From contig JAFODS010000072.1 in the NCBI GenBank assembly GCA_017380575.1, positions 36,941-100,940 on the forward strand: a stretch of 64,000 bases of DNA. The letters run 5' to 3'. Positions 7,703-15,736 of this stretch are shown piece after piece. The notes below the pieces were generated by a model. The model was not told where the DNA came from. It did no database searches and saw only the letters and a list, made by a program, of their open reading frames with translations. A program made the translations under genes and the position numbers. Each line of letters opens with the position of its first letter. The stretch's first letter is position 1. This DNA comes from Clostridia bacterium. GTDB taxonomy: Bacteria; Bacillota; Clostridia; Oscillospirales; Acutalibacteraceae.

Positions 7703-8077
7703 GTGAGTAAAAATCTTGATATAACTCTTTTGCTTGATTTTTACGGCGATATGCTTACGGACAAGCAACGCAGTTTTATCAGCTATTACTACAATGACGA
7801 TCTTTCTCTTTCAGAGATTGCTGCTGACGAGGGTATTACACGTCAGGGTGTACGCGATGCAATCAAAAGGGCAGAAACCCAGCTTATTGCAATGGAAGAA
7901 CGCCTCGGACTTGTTGCCCGTTTTGAAAATATGAAAATCGGTTTAAGTGAAATAATCGAATATGCCGAGGAAATCGCGATATATAACCGAAAAAACTCTC
8001 TCTCAATGGAAGTTAACGACAACACAGCCAAAATAAAGGCTATTGCACAGACACTTCTTGCAGAGAATTACTCTTAA
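7703..8077 (+). CDS. ylxM: YlxM/UPF0122 SRP-associated HTH protein
   Basis: YlxM-family protein of 124 residues, a sigma-70 region 4-like HTH protein that precedes ffh in many Firmicutes and is linked to the signal recognition particle. The signature LLLDFYGDMLTDKQRSFISY is followed by an HTH at about 30-60 (LSLSEIAADEGITRQGVRDA). The GTG at 7703 follows AAAGGAG at 8 bp; an upstream TTG overlaps that site. The ffh gene begins 15 bp after the stop, so the two are co-transcribed from the consensus promoter. Confidence 0.92.
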   Translation: MSKNLDITLLLDFYGDMLTDKQRSFISYYYNDDLSLSEIAADEGITRQGVRDAIKRAETQLIAMEERLGLVARFENMKIGLSEIIEYAEEIAIYNRKNSLSMEVNDNTAKIKAIAQTLLAENYS

Positions 8078-8092
8078 AAAGGTGGTACCGCT

Positions 8093-9442
8093 ATGGCATT
8101 TGAGGGCCTTTCTGACAGACTCGAAGCCGCGTTTCAAAGGCTGAAGAGTAAAGGTGCCTTGACGGAAGCTGACGTAAGAAGTGCGATGCGTGAAGTTCGC
8201 CTTGCGTTGCTTGAAGCTGACGTTAACTACAAGGTTGCCAAGGACTTTACCGAAAAGGTTAGCCAGAGAGCCGTCGGTGAGCAGGTTATGGAAAGTCTTA
8301 CACCTGCACAGATGGTTATTAAAATAGTAAATGAAGAGCTTACCGAACTTATGGGCGGAACAAAATCCCGTCTTGCGATTGCAAATCATCCGCCGACAGT
8401 CGTTATGATGTGCGGTCTTCAGGGTTCAGGTAAAACAACTCACAGTGCAAAGATTGCATTAAGACTCAAAAACGAAGGACACCGTCCTTTGCTTGTAGCC
8501 TGTGACATTTACCGTCCGGCTGCTATCAAGCAGTTGCAGGTTGTCGGTGAAAGCATCGGAGTTCCTGTTTTTGAAATGGGACAGATCAATCCCGTTGAAA
8601 TTGCACGCGAGGCTATCAAGCTTGCAAAAGATCAGGGTTATGACTACGTATTCCTTGATACTGCCGGCCGACTTCACATTGACGAAGAGCTTATGACTGA
8701 GCTTAAGAACGTCAAGGCTGAAGTAAAGCCACACGAAATCCTTCTTGTTGTTGACTCAATGACAGGTCAGGACGCAGTTAACGTTGCAACAAGCTTCAAC
8801 GACGCTTTGGGAATCGACGGTATCGTTCTCACAAAGCTCGACGGTGATACACGAGGCGGTGCGGCACTTTCAACAAGAGCCGTTACGGGTAAGCCGATCA
8901 AGTTCGTCGGTATCGGTGAAAAGCTTACAGATCTCGATATTTTCCACCCCGACCGTATGGCTTCAAGAATCCTTGGAATGGGTGATATGCTTTCTCTTAT
9001 TGAAAAGGCTGAACAGGCTCTTGACGAAAAGAAAGCTATGGAACTTGAAAAGAAGCTCCGTCAGAATAAGTTTGACCTCAACGACCTTATGGAACAGCTC
9101 GATCAGGTTCGTAAGATGGGTTCAATCAAGGACACTCTTTCAATGATTCCGGGTATGGAAAAGAAAATCAAGGATGTTGAAATTGACGAAAGACAGTTTG
9201 ATAAAATCAAGGCTGTTATTCAGTCAATGACACCGCAGGAGAGAGAAAAGCCTGAAATCATCAACCCGTCAAGAAAACGAAGAATCGCTCAGGGTTGCGG
9301 TCAGGATGTTGAAGCAGTCAACAGACTTCTTTCTCAGCACAAGCAGATGCAGAAAATGTTCAAGCAACTTAATCCCAAGGGCAAGAAACGCAGAAGAGGC
9401 GGTAGGCCTGACCTCTCTCAGCTTAAGGGATTCAATATCTAA
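8093..9442 (+). CDS. ffh: Signal recognition particle protein Ffh
   Basis: SRP54/Ffh GTPase, 449 residues, which binds signal sequences with 4.5S RNA and delivers ribosomes to FtsY at the membrane. The N domain (1-90) is followed by the G domain with P-loop GLQGSGKTTHSAK, the DTAGR motif, TKLDGDTRGGAALS and the helical insert, then the methionine-rich M domain ending in QMQKMFKQLNPKGKKRRRGG. All key motifs are intact. The RNA-binding region reads RRIAQGCGQDVEAVNRLL. Ribosome binding site is AAAGGTGG. No 4.5S RNA gene was seen in this window. Confidence 0.98.
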   Translation: MAFEGLSDRLEAAFQRLKSKGALTEADVRSAMREVRLALLEADVNYKVAKDFTEKVSQRAVGEQVMESLTPAQMVIKIVNEELTELMGGTKSRLAIANHPPTVVMMCGLQGSGKTTHSAKIALRLKNEGHRPLLVACDIYRPAAIKQLQVVGESIGVPVFEMGQINPVEIAREAIKLAKDQGYDYVFLDTAGRLHIDEELMTELKNVKAEVKPHEILLVVDSMTGQDAVNVATSFNDALGIDGIVLTKLDGDTRGGAALSTRAVTGKPIKFVGIGEKLTDLDIFHPDRMASRILGMGDMLSLIEKAEQALDEKKAMELEKKLRQNKFDLNDLMEQLDQVRKMGSIKDTLSMIPGMEKKIKDVEIDERQFDKIKAVIQSMTPQEREKPEIINPSRKRRIAQGCGQDVEAVNRLLSQHKQMQKMFKQLNPKGKKRRRGGRPDLSQLKGFNI

Positions 9443-9513
9443 ACTTCAACACGCACAATTCACTTGCGTGATTGATATATAAACAATTAATTTTTATTTT
9501 GGAGGAATTTATT

Positions 9514-9756
9514 ATGGTTAAAATCAGACTTCGTCGTATGGGTGCAAAGAGAGCTCCTTTCTATCGTGTAGTTGTAGCAGATTCAAAGTATCCCCGTGAC
9601 GGCAGATTCATCGAAGAGATCGGTACTTACAATCCGATGACAGAGCCTGCAGAGATCAACATCGATGCAGAGAAGGCTGCAAAGTGGATTGCTAACGGCG
9701 CTCAGCCCACAGACACAGTTAAGGATCTCTTTAAGAAGAACGGCATCATCAAGTAA
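9514..9756 (+). CDS. rpsP: 30S ribosomal protein S16
   Basis: Small-subunit protein bS16, 80 residues, starting [18 protein letters not shown] and ending in [11 protein letters not shown], typical for the family. The ATG at 9514 follows GGAGG (9501-9505); reading further upstream in frame gives no conserved sequence. It lies between ffh and khpA in the conserved operon. Confidence 0.98.
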   Translation: MVKIRLRRMGAKRAPFYRVVVADSKYPRDGRFIEEIGTYNPMTEPAEINIDAEKAAKWIANGAQPTDTVKDLFKKNGIIK

Positions 9757-9794
9757 TTACTCGCAAAAAATTACTCAGAGGAGTTAGTTTAAAG

Positions 9795-10028
9795 ATGAAA
9801 GAGTTATTGACACAGATCGCTCAGGGCCTTGTAAACGATCCCGAGGCTGTTTCAGTTGTTGTTGACGAGCCGGATGAGGATGGCGTAATTGTTTATCATC
9901 TTCATGTTGCTCCCGACGATATGGGACGTGTTATCGGCAAGCAGGGCAGAATTGCAAAGGCTATAAGAATAGTTATGCGTTCAGCGGCAAACCGCAGCGA
10001 GCAGAAAATCTCTGTTGAAATTGACTAA
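9795..10028 (+). CDS. khpA: KH-domain RNA-binding protein KhpA (YlqC)
   Basis: A 77-residue single KH-domain protein. The GxxG loop appears as IGKQGRIAKAIRIVMRSAA. KhpA with KhpB forms an RNA chaperone affecting cell division and translation in Firmicutes. It sits between rpsP and rimM as is usual, 38 bp after rpsP, and is followed by a terminator. Confidence 0.95.
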   Translation: MKELLTQIAQGLVNDPEAVSVVVDEPDEDGVIVYHLHVAPDDMGRVIGKQGRIAKAIRIVMRSAANRSEQKISVEID

Positions 10029-10039
10029 GCTAAACGAAG

Positions 10040-10065
10040 AGGGTCGCTTTTTGCGACCCTTTTTG
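10040..10065 (+). terminator. Intrinsic terminator after khpA
   Basis: GGGTCGC (10041-10047), a short T loop and GCGACCC (10053-10059) followed by TTTTT. It lies only 20 bp before rimM, so it probably reduces rather than blocks transcription into rimM-trmD. Confidence 0.75.
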
Positions 10066-10081
10066 AAATTCAGGTGATTTT

Positions 10082-10600
10082 ATGATTAAAGAATTTCTTG
10101 AAGTAGGACAGATTGTAGGCACTCACGGTGTACGCGGTGAAATGCGTCTTAATCCGTGGGCGGACGGTCCCGAATTTGTGAAACAATTCAAAACTTTTTA
10201 CTATGATAATAGTGGGGCAAAAAGCGTGAAAGTAATTTCCGCAAGACCTCACGGTAATGTTGCAATCGTTAAGCTTGACGGTATTGACACTGTTGAAAAA
10301 GCTTCTGCGATGCGTAACAAGGTGCTTTATATTAGACGTGCTGATGCTAAAATCAAAGAAGGTTCTTATTTCATTTCTGAGCTTATCGGCTGTGATGTTT
10401 TTGATGCAGAAGACGGTAATATCTGTTACGGTGTTCTTTCGGATGTAAGCGAAACAGGTGCAAACGATGTGTGGCATATTAAAAAGGATGGCGAGGAGTA
10501 TCTTATTCCTGCAATTCCGAGTGTTGTTATAAACGTTGATGTTGAATCCAACAGAGTGGAAATAAAGCCTTTGAGAGGAATTTTTGACGATGAGAATTGA
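10082..10600 (+). CDS. rimM: Ribosome maturation factor RimM
   Basis: RimM, 172 residues, a 30S maturation factor that binds ribosomal protein S19. The N-terminal RimM domain begins with VGQIVGTHGVRGEMRLNPW, and the C-terminal PRC-barrel domain includes DVWHIKKDGEEYLIPAIPSVV. Its end overlaps trmD by 11 bp, consistent with coupled translation. The start follows CAGGTGATTTT. Confidence 0.95.
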   Translation: MIKEFLEVGQIVGTHGVRGEMRLNPWADGPEFVKQFKTFYYDNSGAKSVKVISARPHGNVAIVKLDGIDTVEKASAMRNKVLYIRRADAKIKEGSYFISELIGCDVFDAEDGNICYGVLSDVSETGANDVWHIKKDGEEYLIPAIPSVVINVDVESNRVEIKPLRGIFDDEN

Positions 10601-11330
10601 CATAATGACGCTTTTTCCCGAAATGTGCGAGCGAGTGCTCAGCGAAAGCATAATCGGTCGCTCACGTGAAGGCGGACTTGTTGAAATAAATTGTGTTAAT
10701 ATAAGAGATTATTCAAAAGATAAGCACCGCAGAGTTGATGATGCAACCTACGGTGGCGGTCTCGGTATGCTTATGCAGGTTGATCCTATCTACGATTGCT
10801 TCTGTGATTTGGAAGAGAAAATCGGTTCAAGACCGCACCTTATCTATATGTCACCGCAGGGCAAAACTCTTACTCAGGAAAGAGTAAAAGAGCTTTCGCA
10901 GATGGACAATATCGCAATTCTTTGCGGTCATTACGAGGGTGTTGACGAAAGAGTCATAGAAGAGATTGTTGATGAGGAAATCTCAATCGGTGACTATGTT
11001 CTTACGGGCGGTGAGCTTCCGGCACTTGTGCTTGCGGACAGCATTTCAAGAATGCTTCCGGGTGTGCTTGCGGAGGATGCCGCATTTGAAGAGGAAAGCC
11101 ATTACAACTCTCTTCTTGAGTATCCGCAGTATACAAGACCTTACGAATGGCACGGAAAGAAGGTTCCCGATGTACTTATTTCCGGTCACCACGCCAATAT
11201 AAACAAATGGCGCAGAGAGCAGTCTTTGATGCGAACATATTACAGGCGTCCTGACCTGCTTGAAACAGCAGAATTAGACAAAAAAGACAAACAATTTTTG
11301 GAAAATCTTAAAAATTGCGAAGAAAAATAG
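10590..11330 (+). CDS. trmD: tRNA (guanine-N1)-methyltransferase TrmD
   Basis: TrmD, 246 residues, methylates G37 of tRNAs reading CNN codons using S-adenosylmethionine in a trefoil-knot fold. Signature segments are MRIDIMTLFPEMC, DDATYGGGLGMLMQVDP, LCGHYEGVDERV, SIGDYVLTGGELPALV and SGHHANINKWR. The ATG at 10590 follows GAGAGGAA inside rimM. The rplS gene, which often follows trmD, is absent here. Confidence 0.97.
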   Translation: MRIDIMTLFPEMCERVLSESIIGRSREGGLVEINCVNIRDYSKDKHRRVDDATYGGGLGMLMQVDPIYDCFCDLEEKIGSRPHLIYMSPQGKTLTQERVKELSQMDNIAILCGHYEGVDERVIEEIVDEEISIGDYVLTGGELPALVLADSISRMLPGVLAEDAAFEEESHYNSLLEYPQYTRPYEWHGKKVPDVLISGHHANINKWRREQSLMRTYYRRPDLLETAELDKKDKQFLENLKNCEEK

Positions 11331-11443
11331 TCATAGTGCATTAAAATATTTTATAAGCATAGTTATTATGCACAAACAAAGGGTTTATAAAATCTTAACA
11401 TTTGGAGCACAATACGAATTATTTTTAAAGTGAAGTTTATTTG

Positions 11444-11471
11444 TTGACGATGAAAAGTTTTGTGATATAAT
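11444..11471 (+). promoter_or_regulatory. Promoter of the HPr-like gene
   Basis: TTGACG (11444-11449), 16-bp spacer, TATAAT (11466-11471), 67 bp before the ATG. The about 200-bp gap after trmD otherwise holds only AT-rich sequence with a weak GTGCAT...ATGCAC inverted repeat. Confidence 0.65.
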
Positions 11472-11538
11472 AATTAACAAGTAGTAAGCTGGTAGATAAG
11501 CATTGCTTTGAATTTATTTGAATTGGGAGATATAGGTT

Positions 11539-11802
11539 ATGTTTGAGAAAGAAGTTACAGTACAGAATCAGGTTGGCTTGAGTGCACGTCCTGCTACATT
11601 CTTCATTCAGAAGGCAAATTGCTTCAAATCATCAATCTGGATTGAGAAGGAAGAACGTCGTGCTAATGCAAAGAGTTTGCTTGGCGTACTTTCATTGGGT
11701 ATTGACGGTGGCACAACTGTTAAGGTTATCGCTGCAGGTCCCGATGAGGAGCAGGCTGTTGAAGAACTTGTTAAGCTTGTAAATTCAGGTTTTGCTGTAT
11801 AA
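11539..11802 (+). CDS. HPr-like protein lacking the catalytic histidine (Crh-like)
   Basis: HPr-fold protein of 87 residues. In HPr, His15 in GLHARPA takes phosphate from enzyme I; here the motif is GLSARPATFF, with Ser at residue 15 (codon AGT). The regulatory Ser46 that HPr kinase phosphorylates is kept (ANAKSLLGVLSLGI). Bacillus Crh likewise lacks His15 (Gln) but keeps Ser46 and acts only in carbon catabolite control. This protein therefore probably cannot carry phosphate to sugars and may serve as a signalling partner. It has its own promoter and terminator, so it is monocistronic. No PTS enzyme or HPr kinase lies in the window. Confidence 0.88.
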   Translation: MFEKEVTVQNQVGLSARPATFFIQKANCFKSSIWIEKEERRANAKSLLGVLSLGIDGGTTVKVIAAGPDEEQAVEELVKLVNSGFAV

Positions 11803-11818
11803 TTATATTTTGATTTGA

Positions 11819-11850
11819 AGAGGTTGCCTGAATACGGCAACCTTTTTTGT
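11819..11850 (+). terminator. Intrinsic terminator after the HPr-like gene
   Basis: AGGTTGCC (11821-11828), loop, GGCAACCT followed by TTTTT. It separates the HPr-like gene from uvrC. Confidence 0.85.
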
Positions 11851-11883
11851 TTATATTCAGTATTTAAAACGGAGGTGAGTGTT

Positions 11884-13734
11884 ATGCAGATTCAGGAGTT
11901 AAGAAAAAAGGCAATGTCCTTGCCCAAAACTCCGGGTGTTTACCTTATGAAAAACGAAAAGGGTACGATTATATATGTCGGCAAGGCGAAGGCACTTAAA
12001 AACCGTGTCAGCCAGTATTTCGGTTCGCAGAACACTCATTCAGTAAAGGTAAGGAAAATGGTTGAAAACGTCTTTGATTTTGACTATATTCTTACGGATA
12101 GCGAATTTGAAGCACTCGTGCTTGAATGTTCATTAATTAAGCAGTATACCCCGAAATACAATATTCTTTTAAAGGATGACAAGGGTTATTCATATATCAG
12201 GGTTACGAAGGGCGAATGGCCGAAAATTACGGCTGTTCTGCAGAAGGGCAAGGACGATGCACGTTACATCGGACCGTACACAAGCTCGTTCAGCGTAACC
12301 TCATCCGTTGACGAAGCACTTAAAATTTTTATGCTTCCGAGATGCAACAAAAGCTTTCCGCGTGAAATAGGAAAGGGCAGACCGTGCCTTAATTATTTCA
12401 TAAAGCAATGTTCAGCTCCGTGTGCGGGTAAAATCACACGTGATGAATACAACGAAGCTGTTGATGCAGCTGTCAAATTCCTTCAGGGCGACAGTGCAAA
12501 AATTGTTTCCGAGCTGACGGCTGAAATGGAAGAAGCGGCTGAAAACCTTGAGTTTGAAAAAGCTGCAAGACTTCGTGACAGAATAAACTCAATTAAAAAA
12601 ATCAATGAAAAGCAAAAGGTTGCAGGCTCAGACGTCAAGGAGCAGGACGTTTTTGCAATTGCTCAGGCGGAGGATAAATTCTGCCTTTCGGTTCTCCGTT
12701 TCTTTGACGGCAGACTCCGTGATAACGAATGGTTTATATTTGACGAAATGAATTCTCTTCCCGAGATGAGAAGCGAGCTTATAACCCGTTTTTATTCGAT
12801 GGGACGAACAGTTCCTAAAAGAGTTACCGTCGATGGTGAAGTAAGCGATTCCGAATTGCTTACACAGTGGCTTTCCGAGGTTGCAGGACGTAAGGTGGAA
12901 ATCCACATTCCGCAGCGTGGCAGACAGCTTGAGCTTGTTGCAATGTGTCGCAACAACGCTTCGCAGAAGCTTGCACTTTCAATGGGCAGAAGCGGTAAAG
13001 CAACAGCAGCACTTGATGAACTTTCAAGGCTTCTTAATCTGCCGAAGCCACCCGTGTTTATTGAGTCTTACGATATTTCACACACGGCAGGCAGTGATAA
13101 TGTTGCAGGTATGGTAGTTTTCAAAAACGGATTACCTTATAAAAAGAATTACCGTCGCTTTTCAATCAAGGGATTTGACGGTCAGGACGACTATGCTTCA
13201 ATGGCAGAGGTAATCTCTCGTCGCCTTAACCGATATATGGAAGAAAAAGATACGGAAGAAGGCTTCGGCATTTTGCCCGACCTTATTCTCCTTGACGGTG
13301 GTATGGGTCAGGTCAATGCAGTTTTGCCGATTATAAAAGCGTTCGGATTTGACATACCTGTTTACGGTATGGTCAAGGATAACAAGCACCGCACAAGAGC
13401 GATTGCATTCGACGGTGGTGAAATTGCAATCAACTCAAAACGTCAGGCTTTTACTCTGATTTCAACTATTCAGGAAGAGGTACACCGTTATTCGGTTGCA
13501 TACCATCATTCGAAACATAAAAAGTCAATGTTCAATGCAACTCTTACCAAAATTGAAGGTGTCGGCGAGAAAAAGAGCAAGGCTCTGCTCAAGCATTTCA
13601 AAACAGTTTCCGCAATTAAAGAGGCAAGTGTTGATGAGCTTTGCAAGGCAGAGGGTATAAACCGTTCAACTGCGGAAAAAGTTTATAATTATTTCAGAAA
13701 AGATATTGACAACACACCCGAAAAAATGGGATAA
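11884..13734 (+). CDS. uvrC: Excinuclease ABC subunit C
   Basis: UvrC, 616 residues, the nuclease that cuts both sides of a lesion in nucleotide excision repair. The GIY-YIG domain starts with TPGVYLMKNEKGTIIYVGKA, followed by a four-Cys-like region (CNKSFPREIGKGRPCLNYFI), the UVR motif (EKAARLRDRINSI), the RNase H-like nuclease (ESYDISHTAGSDNVAGMVVF, LLDGGMGQ) and C-terminal helix-hairpin-helix pair (IEGVGEKKSKALLKHF). The ATG at 11884 follows GGAGGTG. Confidence 0.97.
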   Translation: MQIQELRKKAMSLPKTPGVYLMKNEKGTIIYVGKAKALKNRVSQYFGSQNTHSVKVRKMVENVFDFDYILTDSEFEALVLECSLIKQYTPKYNILLKDDKGYSYIRVTKGEWPKITAVLQKGKDDARYIGPYTSSFSVTSSVDEALKIFMLPRCNKSFPREIGKGRPCLNYFIKQCSAPCAGKITRDEYNEAVDAAVKFLQGDSAKIVSELTAEMEEAAENLEFEKAARLRDRINSIKKINEKQKVAGSDVKEQDVFAIAQAEDKFCLSVLRFFDGRLRDNEWFIFDEMNSLPEMRSELITRFYSMGRTVPKRVTVDGEVSDSELLTQWLSEVAGRKVEIHIPQRGRQLELVAMCRNNASQKLALSMGRSGKATAALDELSRLLNLPKPPVFIESYDISHTAGSDNVAGMVVFKNGLPYKKNYRRFSIKGFDGQDDYASMAEVISRRLNRYMEEKDTEEGFGILPDLILLDGGMGQVNAVLPIIKAFGFDIPVYGMVKDNKHRTRAIAFDGGEIAINSKRQAFTLISTIQEEVHRYSVAYHHSKHKKSMFNATLTKIEGVGEKKSKALLKHFKTVSAIKEASVDELCKAEGINRSTAEKVYNYFRKDIDNTPEKMG

Positions 13735-13768
13735 TAAAATGTAAAATAATATGATGGGAGCTTGTACT

Positions 13769-14323
13769 GTGCGAGTAATAACAGGTTCAGCAAGAGGTCG
13801 CGTTCTTAAAACTCTTGAGGGTGAGGATGTACGTCCGACCACAGACAGAGTAAAAGAAGCGATATTCAGCATAATACAGTTCGAAATCGAAGGCAGGGAA
13901 GTCCTTGACCTTTTTGCAGGTTCGGGACAGCTCGGAATCGAAGCTTTAAGCAGAGGTGCAGCTTATTCAACTTTTGTTGATCTTAATAAGGATGCAGTCA
14001 GCGTTATCAAGTCCAACCTCCTTGCAACAGGTTTGCATAGGAATTCTGCAGTATTGCAGTCTGATGCCTTCGCATTTCTCAGAAACAGCAAGAAAAAATT
14101 TGATATAGTTTTTATGGATCCACCGTATTCAAAGGGACTTTTGCAGAAAGCTCTTCCGTTGGTTGCTGATGTTATGAACGACGGCGGAGTGATTATTTGC
14201 GAGCATCCCTACGGCGAAGAAATGCCGCAGAATGTCGGAAGGTTTTCAATTTACCGTGAGTATAAATACAGTAAGCTTGCTCTTACGGTTTACAGACTTG
14301 ATGAAGGAGTGGATGCTAAATGA
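13769..14323 (+). CDS. rsmD: 16S rRNA (guanine966-N2)-methyltransferase RsmD
   Basis: RsmD, 184 residues, a class I SAM methyltransferase modifying 16S rRNA G966. It shows RVITGSARGR, DLFAGSGQLGIEALSRGA (SAM binding) and the catalytic VFMDPPYSKG. The GTG at 13769 gives the canonical N-terminus MRVITG and follows GGGAG at 8 bp; the in-frame ATG codons at 13751 and 13754 lack such a site. It overlaps coaD by 4 bp. Confidence 0.95.
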   Translation: MRVITGSARGRVLKTLEGEDVRPTTDRVKEAIFSIIQFEIEGREVLDLFAGSGQLGIEALSRGAAYSTFVDLNKDAVSVIKSNLLATGLHRNSAVLQSDAFAFLRNSKKKFDIVFMDPPYSKGLLQKALPLVADVMNDGGVIICEHPYGEEMPQNVGRFSIYREYKYSKLALTVYRLDEGVDAK

Positions 14324-14808
14324 AAATTGCAATCTACCCCGGCAGCTTTGACCCGATAACAAACGGTCACCTCAGCGTGATCCGACGTGCGGCAAAGCTT
14401 TTTGACGAAGTGCTTGTAGTGGTTATGATTAACCATAAAAAGCCTGTCGGATGCTTCAGCTATGAAGAAAGAATGGAGCTTATCAAACGTTGCACAAAGG
14501 ATATTCCGAATGTCAAGGTTGATTATTACGCAGGCTTGCTTGCAGACTATGCAAGAGAAAAGGATGCAACCGCAATTGTAAAGGGTTTGCGAGCCGTTTC
14601 TGACTTTGAGCATGAATTTCAGCAGGCACTTACAAACAAGGAGCTTAATCCTGATGTTGAAACAGTCTTTGTAACGGCAGGTGCCGATTATATGTACCTT
14701 TCGTCAAGCATAGTTAAGCAGGTTTGTCAGTTTGGCGGAGATGTTTCGAAGTTTGTACCTCCTGAGGTATATGAAGATATTGTTAAAGGCATAAAAAAGA
14801 AAGGATGA
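14320..14808 (+). CDS. coaD: Phosphopantetheine adenylyltransferase
   Basis: CoaD, 162 residues, transfers AMP to 4'-phosphopantetheine, the penultimate step of coenzyme A synthesis. Visible are YPGSFDPITNGHLSVI with the nucleotidyltransferase TxGH motif, VKGLRAVSDFEHEFQQALTN and AGADYMYLSSSIVKQV. It is coupled to rsmD (ATGA overlap), an arrangement common in Firmicutes. Confidence 0.97.
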   Translation: MKIAIYPGSFDPITNGHLSVIRRAAKLFDEVLVVVMINHKKPVGCFSYEERMELIKRCTKDIPNVKVDYYAGLLADYAREKDATAIVKGLRAVSDFEHEFQQALTNKELNPDVETVFVTAGADYMYLSSSIVKQVCQFGGDVSKFVPPEVYEDIVKGIKKKG

Positions 14809-14815
14809 ACTTAAA

Positions 14816-15466
14816 ATGAACGTACAGGCATTACTTGATAAAATTGAAGATACCATTGAAACAGGCAGTAAGCTTCCTCTTTCAGGTGGCAAAATTGCAG
14901 TTAACCCCGAAGTAATCAAGCAGTGTGTTGAGGATATCCGTTATGACCTTCCGATCGAAATCGAGAAGGCTCAGGAAGTTGTTGCTCATCACAACAACCT
15001 TATCGCAAAGGCTAATAACGAGGCTTCTTCAATCGTTTCTTCTGCACAGACAGAGGCTGACGGTCTTATTGCTGATGCAAAGGAAAAGGCAGCTTCAATT
15101 GCTGCAACTGCTGAGTCAAACGCTAACGCTACAATCGAAGCAGCTTCAGAGCAGGCTCGTCAGATGGTTGAAAATTCAGAAATCGCACGTCTTTCACACG
15201 AGTATTCTGACCGTGTAAGAGCTCAGGCAGCAGCTGAGGCTGAAAAAATCCTTAAGGATGCACAGGCAAGTGCTGAAGCAATCCTTCTTGATGCTAACAA
15301 TCAGGCAACAGAAATGAAGACGAAGGCTGAAAAGTGGTCTAACGAAATCCGTGCAGGTGCTGCAGAGTTTGTTGAAGACATTATGAGAAACAGCGATGAA
15401 GTTCTTTCTTCAAATATCGCTGAAATCCGTAAGGCACGTCAGAGTCTTTTCGGCGGTAACAGATAA
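14816..15466 (+). CDS. Alanine-rich coiled-coil protein, function unknown
   Basis: A 216-residue cytoplasmic protein, dominated by a long Ala/Glu/Lys heptad-rich helix (about residues 45-185), similar in character to the stalk subunits of ATP synthases (b/E/H type), with no catalytic motif. The N-terminal 40 residues (LLDKIEDTIETGSKLPLSGG) look like a short folded head. It begins 7 bp after coaD and is probably in the same transcript. Proteins of this shape often follow coaD in Clostridia and are annotated loosely as ATPase-like; I do not assign a function. Confidence 0.8.
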   Translation: MNVQALLDKIEDTIETGSKLPLSGGKIAVNPEVIKQCVEDIRYDLPIEIEKAQEVVAHHNNLIAKANNEASSIVSSAQTEADGLIADAKEKAASIAATAESNANATIEAASEQARQMVENSEIARLSHEYSDRVRAQAAAEAEKILKDAQASAEAILLDANNQATEMKTKAEKWSNEIRAGAAEFVEDIMRNSDEVLSSNIAEIRKARQSLFGGNR

Positions 15467-15483
15467 TTAATATATCATAATAC

Positions 15484-15511
15484 GGGCGGTCGTTTTCCGC
15501 CCTATTTTTTT
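15484..15511 (+). terminator. Intrinsic terminator
   Basis: GGGCGG (15484-15489), loop, CCGCCC (15497-15502), then TATTTTTTT. It ends the rsmD-coaD-coiled-coil unit. Confidence 0.8.
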
Positions 15512-15525
15512 GGAGCAGGTTTATT

Positions 15526-15714
15526 ATGAAAAAACAGTGTGATTGTTGTTATAAACGTTTTGAAGTGGTACGTGATACAAGTGTGCCGATTTCAACGGAC
15601 TTGTCTGCACCGATGGATCATATCTATTGTCCGTGGTGCGGAGCTGAAAACGGAGCTGTTGAAAAAGGCTCTTTGATAAGAACTCAGCGTTGCAACGCTG
15701 AATGTGAGTTCTGA
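15526..15714 (+). CDS. Small zinc-ribbon-like protein
   Basis: A 62-residue protein with two CxxC pairs, CDCC near residue 5 and CPWC near residue 35, plus three more cysteines, consistent with a zinc ribbon. No enzyme motif. It follows GGAGCAGG and overlaps the upstream region of the MurD-type gene, so it is probably translated with it. The function is unknown. Confidence 0.72.
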   Translation: MKKQCDCCYKRFEVVRDTSVPISTDLSAPMDHIYCPWCGAENGAVEKGSLIRTQRCNAECEF

Positions 15715-15736
15715 TTTTTTTATGGAGATGTTGGCA

